A stretch of 64,000 nucleotides of DNA. Source: Rhizophagus clarus (Eukaryota > Glomeromycota > Glomeromycetes > Glomerales > Glomeraceae). Where the stretch lies: positions 188,501 through 252,500 of the forward strand of contig BLAL01000080.1 of the NCBI GenBank assembly GCA_015698045.1. Reading direction: 5' to 3'. Shown one piece after another: positions 58,790-64,000 of this stretch. Position 1 is the stretch's first letter; every line of letters begins with the position of its first letter. The notes beneath the pieces were generated by a model. That model saw only the letters and a program-made list of their open reading frames with translations, did no database searches and was not told the origin of the DNA. Both the position numbers and the translations under genes were made by a program.

Positions 58790-59335
58790 TCTTTGATTAC
58801 TTTTTCTATAATAATGGATTTTCTTACTCTATTTACTCCATCAATTATGATAATTTGAGATTTTCTTTCTCAATTTAATTTCTTCAATAAGTTTCTTTCA
58901 GTTACTTTTCCTAATTTTAATAATAATATTGCTTCATTATCTTTCAGTTCTTCATATTCTTGTCCCTTCATATATTTTGCATTATGCCATTTATTGATTT
59001 TCACGTATTTTATTTTGTTATTTTTTTTATTCAATGTTTTTAATTCTTTTTTGTTTCTTGGATCAATTTCCTGCCTATTTATATTTTCTTCAAATTTTAA
59101 TCTTGATAACACATTTGCATTTTTGTTTTCTTTTCCACTTCTGTATATTACTTCAAATCATACTGTTGTAAATCCATAATCCATCTTGCATGCCTTCCTT
59201 TTGGCATTTTATCATTTTTAAGCTTTTTAATGCTGCATGATCTGTGATTACTTTGAATTTCCTTCCTATCAAAAATTTGTGAAAATGTTTTATTCTCCAT
59301 AATGAGTCAGTTGAGTCAGTCCACTGAGCTGGAGC
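58790..59335 (-). pseudogene. fossil RNase H end of a Ty3-type retroelement pol
   Basis: GRHARWIMDLQQYDL and VLSRLKFEENIN are readable, in the order expected at the end of the RNase H region of Ty3/gypsy-like elements (GR.ARW...LQ.YD......LSRL). A short fragment only: no integrase, LTR or other pol domains seen. Broken, with about two or three breaks. Confidence 0.6.
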
Positions 59336-59776
59336 TAAACTGATGAGTCACTTTCATCTCTAATGTCCATACAGCATGCTAATCTAATCTGCATTTAATT
59401 ATTTGTTAAACAAACAAAAAAAAAGTTTTATTTCTTTAAAAGCAAAAAAGAACTAAATTAAACTACATTGTTTTATATATAATTTAATGCGATTATTATG
59501 ATTTTATGCCCAATTTTTTATAATTTCACTTTTTTTTTTGTTATATACTGTAAATCATTACGAATTCATTAAGTGAAGAATCAAACGAGTTTTTATAACA
59601 AATCCTCATTTGCTTTTTCAGAGAAAAGAGGCACAAAAAGAATAAGAAAACTTCAAAATTATAATTTTATTGCTTAAACGATTCTGTTTATTATTTTTAT
59701 GTCATCATTTTCTCGAATTTTTAATCGGCACGTGAGATATAACCAATCAGATACAAAATCAACCAATTAAATTTTT
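59336..59776. other. non-coding spacer
   Basis: AT-rich; nothing recognised. Confidence 0.5.
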
Positions 59777-59778
59777 TA

Positions 59779-60054
59779 CAGTCAAACCTTGACGTACCGA
59801 ACTCGCGGTTCAAAGCAAAAAGTTCCGTATATAGTAGTAAATTTTTTTATATACCGAACTCTATAAGTTTGTTCGGTATAAAAGCTAGACTGCCAGAGTT
59901 AAGATTTAAATCACAACCACGTGATCACAATAAGAATGTGCTTTATTATAAATAAAAAGTTTCTTATGAATTTCGGTATAAAAAAAAAATCGGTAAATCG
60001 AGGGTCATTATCATGGATTCGTTATCATGGGTTCGTTACATCAAGGTCAGACTG
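59779..60054. mobile_element. 276-bp MITE, pogo/Tigger-like
   Basis: Ends CAGTCAAACCTTGACGTACC and, inverted, CAGTCTGACCTTGATGTAAC, continuing to CGAAC. TA flanks (59777-59778 and 60055-60056). CAGT-starting ends with TA duplication fit the pogo branch of Tc1/mariner. Interior ttcggtata repeats. Confidence 0.8.
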
Positions 60055-60056
60055 TA

Positions 60057-60444
60057 ATGCTATGAAAAACATTTGCTATGATAGTAATCGTTTATCTGCA
60101 TAGGCACATTAAGAGTCTACTAGTTATAAGGTAAATTTTTTTTTTTAGTCTCATGTAGGAACTTCTTGCACACTTATCAAACAAGAACTAGTTGCTTGTG
60201 TGTTGGCACAATTCCAAAAATTAATCTTGTGGAATATAACATCATTACATTTATTGAATTTAAATAAATGATTGTAATTCCACATGTTTAAAAAAAGTCA
60301 TTGAATGGTTATAATATTAATTCATTTGACCTTTTTCATAAACTGTTTATATAGGTTATTGAAAATAAAAAAAAACATAATATTTTCGTCCAATCTTTTA
60401 TTAACCAAAAAAAAAACACCAAGAAAATACAATGGTTTACGCTT
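60057..60444. other. spacer
   Basis: No gene supported. The + strand ORF at 60305 is antisense to a likely - strand exon. Confidence 0.4.
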
Positions 60445-60702
60445 TCAAAAAGTAAATGTTCCTTCTGAACCTCCTGCAAAAAAAAAAAAAATACAAAATT
60501 AATATTCAATAAAGGATTAATACGGAATTACAAAAAAGAACAATATAAGAGACATACCAAGCAAAATGATCAGAATCATTGTCAAAACGACCTTTCTCTC
60601 AATCGTGTGTCTATTCCACAAACCTATTGTCCAGCAGTTTAACGGATCGAGAGAATTTCTTTAGTTTCTTTAGCAAAAATACTTCTCTCCATTGTTCACA
60701 GC
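60445..60702 (-). pseudogene. possible two-exon remnant with a membrane segment
   Basis: Exon 60558-60702 (acceptor AATTTCAG, donor GTATGT) and exon 60445-60473 (T-rich GCAG acceptor) join in phase to give RHTIERKVVLTMILIILLGG and SEGTFTF before a stop. An ATG at 60692 is in another frame, so either an exon is missing or the gene is broken. Follows the gene at 60994-61484. Confidence 0.3.
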
Positions 60703-60993
60703 CTGAAATTAATCAACACAATTTCATTTTCAAGATATATAGGGGATGATAAAAAAATTAGCAAGACGTTCAAGTAAATTAGATAAATTTAGCAAATACA
60801 ATTAATTACTAGTCATAACATGTCGTGAGTTTCATATTCTATATATACTGTACATTTTTTTTATTACTCGATAAGAATAAATTGCGCTTAAAAGCGAAAT
60901 TATTTTTCCACTAAACAAGCAACAGTTGCTTAAGTAATTTCTTGATTTTATATTATTTTATCAACAGGTACTTCGTCAACTAATCTTCTTCCT

Positions 60994-61484
60994 TTAGCGT
61001 CTTGAGTATTCTATTTCTCTAGCTATTCCTCTGGCGACTTGCGGTATTATAATATATAAAAAAATGATAAGTAAATTAGATTAATTTAGTCAATACAGCG
61101 ACTCGTTTACCTGGGATGGTCTCAATTTCATGATGTCCAAAAATACCGCTTGTAAGCCGTCGTATAGTTTCATATATTTTCATAACACAAATAAAGGAAT
61201 GCACATGCTGTACAGTAAGGTCGTTAACGGTAGCAATACTTGATTTATTAAACTTTCAAAGGGTTCAACTGAGCCAATATATCAGCTCCAGCTAAAATAA
61301 CAATAATTTATTATATTATAATTTTTACTATTAAAGTAGAAAAATAACGATAATCATGATAATAATAAAATCACTTTTCCTAAAATAACTTACCTTTAAA
61401 AGCGAGTAAAGCGAGTTCTTGAACGAATATTGGAATCTTAATACTTCTCCTGAAGCATAACTTAGAGTAATTTAATGATCTCAT
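60994..61484 (-). CDS. three-exon small gene of unknown function, one apparent frame slip
   Basis: Exons 61394-61484, 61111-61291 and 60994-61037, with canonical borders (GTAAGT and GTAAAC donors). Reads MRSLNYSKLCFRRSIKIPIF, VQELALLAFKAGADILAQLN, then NKSSIATVNDLTVQHVHSFI, IYETIRRLTSGIFGHHEIET and VARGIAREIEYSRR. Total length is one base over a multiple of three. The slip falls at a three-base run (61250-61252), where one base less gives a 104-residue protein. It could be a sequencing error, since the rest is clean. No family recognised. Confidence 0.55.
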
Positions 61485-61629
61485 GTAACTACCCGTGAGA
61501 TCCTGTCAAATATCATAAAATGTGTTTTTCACCACATTATTCTTTATAAGGCAAACGTAAGAATTTACTTTTTCCTGATTTCAATAAAGAAGTTTGAAGT
61601 TTGTTAAGTTTTAAATGAATGGAGGTGCG

Positions 61630-62513
61630 TTAAATTATCACTGCGTTTAAATGACTGTATGACGGTGATCTCATGATTATTACACGTGTTTTTGTAATTT
61701 TTGTAATCCATTCTATAAGTGTATTAATATTTATTGGCAGGTCTTTGTTTTCAAATTCTAGTTCATATTTTATGAAGTTGTTACAATCCTCTTCTTCTAC
61801 TTGCTTAATTATATTAGGGTGTTTAAGTTTTAAATGGTCATAGTCAATAACAGCCGATAGAAGAGGATCATCCAAATCGAATTCAATTGCCGAAATAGAT
61901 TTGGCCATGATGGCTATAACTTTATCTTCATGCGCAACGAACTAAAAATTATTTTGATTACTGTATATTAGACTTTTTTTTTTCAAATTCAAACTTAATA
62001 AAAACCAGACCTACTTACTTTTCCAAATTTAGTAATTAATTGTTGAATATTCGCGTTTTTAGTTGTGTCGATGTCTGACCATCCTAAATTTTTGATTTCA
62101 CTAGTCAATAACATCGACAAAGAGGGAATATATTTATATTCTATTTTAGTTTGAGCTAATAGATCAAAGAATGGTTTTACCCGTTCTTTTTCCTCCTTTA
62201 AATTAACAAAAAAAAAAAGTTAACTGAAAAAAATTCATATTTAAATTTGTAATTAACTAATATTAAACTTGATCAGAATATCATGCCAAAAGGCTATGCA
62301 AAGTCAAAGTCAATTCAATGCCTTGATTTTCTTTACTCTCTCCTACGGACTTAGACAATGCTCATCAGATATTAATTTACCCTAAAAGAGTATTCTATTG
62401 TAATCACTTTAAAAATTATCAATAAGTATCAGACCTCATGCGAAGATAAAGTGAAATCGGCCACAAAGTACATTGTGGGTGTTCGATTTTTCTTTATCAT
62501 CAAGGGATGACAT
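61630..62513 (-). CDS. three-exon gene of unknown function, about 176 aa
   Basis: Exons 62472-62513 (MSSLDDKEKSNTHN), 62019-62195 and 61630-61941. All are multiples of three (42, 177 and 312 nt) with phase-0 junctions; the second intron begins GTAAGT. Reads EEKERVKPFFDLLAQTKIEY, KNLGWSDIDTTKNANIQQLI, FVAHEDKVIAIMAKSIS, then DDPLLSAVIDYDHLKLKHPN and WITKITKTRVIIMRSPSYSH. The first exon is less certain. No stop or frame change; looks like a working host gene. Family not recognised. Confidence 0.6.
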
Positions 62514-62608
62514 TTTGTCGATAACTTTCAATCATATATTTGTTGACTAATACCTCATTACATATTTACTCGATTTCATCCTTTAAGAGTTTAGATTAGA
62601 ATCACGAA

Positions 62609-62975
62609 TTATGAATCCGTTAGTTTAGGTTTTCTCTGAAGTTTAAGTATTTTTTGGAGATGATTATTATAGAAAGCAAAAAACGTCTCCTTTTCCTCAG
62701 GTTGAACATTGCCGTTGTACATGTTGTATATCACATACTCGTAAAAAGTAAAGTTTTCGTCATTTCTTGAAATTTTATAATCAAAATATTTCAAATAAAG
62801 TGGCGTCCTAACAACAAATGTTTTTAATAAAAAAAAAAAGTCGTAAATGATGAGAAAATCCAAATTGTCTAATGTTTTGTCTGATGCTTCACTAATTAAC
62901 TTTTTCTTACTTTTTCTTATGTTGTCTGGTCATTTTGTAAAAAGAGAAAGAAATTTCGTAATTTTTTTTCACCAT
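62609..62975 (-). CDS. two-exon small gene of unknown function, 87 aa
   Basis: Exon 1 62911-62975 (MVKKNYEISFSFYKMTRQHK; a second Met at 62933 is possible) and exon 2 62609-62807, joined across a 103-nt intron with GTAAGA donor and a T-rich tract before TTAG. Together exactly 88 codons. Reads PLYLKYFDYKISRNDENFTF, YEYVIYNMYNGNVQPEEKET, FFAFYNNHLQKILKLQRKPK. Upstream neighbour of the gene at 61630 on the same strand. No family recognised. Confidence 0.6.
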
Positions 62976-64000
62976 ATTACAATATTTGTATATTAAACAC
63001 GTGATCTGATCGTCAAAATAAATATGACGCGAAATGTTTATTTTTTTTTTTTTTTTAAAGATTTTTTTTTTTAAATCGAGGAACACGCGAAGGAGTTTTT
63101 TTACATTTCTTAAATGTATTTGTATGGCATTATTAATAATTCAATGAAATCATAGCACGAGTAGGAACATTACGAAAGGAATATCACTGTGTGTGAATTT
63201 TTTTTAATTTTTTTAGCAGCACAAAGAAACATTAAATTAGTGCGACGATCATGACGTGTACGATATTAATGTTCCTGATTTTTAAGGATGTAAGGTCATG
63301 TTTAAGTCTAACAAATAGTTTATATAAAAATTTTTTCTTGACGAATCCAATAACAAACAAATGGTAAACCGACGTATCGTTTCTCTTAAAATTCGACATT
63401 ACATATATGGAATTCGTACACGTTTACCGAGTATGAGTGAATGACCTTTAATTTTACCGATTTTGTAAACATATAGTGCCAAGTTGAAATTAGTGAAGGA
63501 AACCGAATGTGATTTAAAAGAAAAAGAAATGTTGTCCCGCGGCTCGTCATGCGCGGGTCAAAGAGAAAAAGAAGGGTTGATTGCGTAAGAATACCCGGTC
63601 AAAAAGTAATGCTATGAACGTATAATTGGTAATTGGTAACTTAACTGGCGCTCGTTACAACTTACAAGACGTTTTGTATCTCATTTTATTTATTTTATTT
63701 TTATTTTATAATGGTGGACATGATTATGTAAGACTAGGCGTAAAAACGCAAAAATTGCATGTCGGGATCCCATGTATAGACCCTACGAAATTTACTATTG
63801 ATATTTAATACAAAATGTAAGCGCTTTTCTTTTCAGCAGAGAGATGACGCATTTACATTATCTAAGTTAAATTTGTAAAAATAGAAAAAATTAAAAATAA
63901 ATATGAAATAATTTATTAAAAGAATGCAAATTTTTAGAGGAAATATGTGTTGAATTATCTTAAAATGACACTCAAATTGATGAAGCAATAGGCGAATTAT
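62976..64000. other. mostly non-coding right edge
   Basis: No convincing gene. A 60-codon + strand frame at 63626-63808 has plausible coding ends (IGNLTGARYNLQDVLYL and GGHDYVRLGVKTQKLHVGIP) around a T-rich middle, so it could hold an exon. A GC-richer patch lies at 63530-63600 (tgtcccgcggctcgtcatgc). Confidence 0.3.

Noticed and set aside
60305-60502. 65-codon + strand ORF
   Set aside because: It is antisense to an exon with a good acceptor on the - strand and is low-complexity (Lys/Ile).

Overview
The window looks like AT-rich, intron-dense, transposon-packed nuclear DNA of an arbuscular mycorrhizal fungus (Glomeromycotina, most like Rhizophagus). That is an inference. It rests on base composition, on short introns with canonical borders, and on several lineage-expanded families I recognise: Uma2-like and SAM-linked nucleases, zinc-finger/helical proteins, and family-B DNA polymerase relics. 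No rRNA or tRNA gene was found.

Left third (1-21027): nested CACTA-like (CMC/EnSpm) DNA transposons whose ends read CACAGGTCGAAT. TE-A (4524-18912, GAA target duplication) carries a decayed Tnp2-type transposase on the + strand and a six-exon RS-rich gene on the - strand. TE-B (4524-bp-plus satellite element at 9534-14145, TAA duplication) sits inside the TE-A transposase. TE-A itself splits a coiled-coil gene. A third right end at 21027 (TE-C) implies that everything to its left, including a microexon-like array at 1-2340 and a relative of the RS-rich gene at 2641-3914, may lie inside one larger element.

Middle (21028-33102): a + strand cluster of gene families typical of these fungi, several of them broken. 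It holds zinc-binding proteins, a PD-(D/E)XK nuclease fragment, a Uma2-like nuclease, a RING-like/helical protein split by a 155-bp MITE, an intact unknown 286-aa protein, a SAM-domain protein, a second nuclease domain and coiled-coil proteins.

33130-53790: fossils of virus-like elements. Polinton-type parts lie on the - strand: packaging ATPase, integrase with a following zinc-ribbon/nuclease, and family-B DNA polymerase. A + strand gag-protease fossil lies between them. DNA elements inserted into these relics: a 909-bp element in the ATPase, TE-D (37889-41753, carrying a second microexon-like array) and a MITE in the gag region, TE-E (44178-47530, with a spliced Myb/SANT gene) at the end of a helix-turn-helix gene, and a 796-bp hAT-type MITE with an 8-bp duplication in the polymerase.

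Right end (53940-64000): diverged direct repeats, small inverted-repeat elements, a TA-flanked MITE, a purine-rich element, a Ty3-type RNase H fossil, a pogo-like MITE, then a cluster of small spliced genes of unknown function on the - strand (60994-62975) that look like ordinary host genes.

The most unusual signal is the pair of tandem arrays (1-2340 and 38400-40725) in which each ~105-125-bp unit holds a 20-45-nt exon-like piece with a polypyrimidine-AG acceptor and GTAAG-like donor on the - strand.
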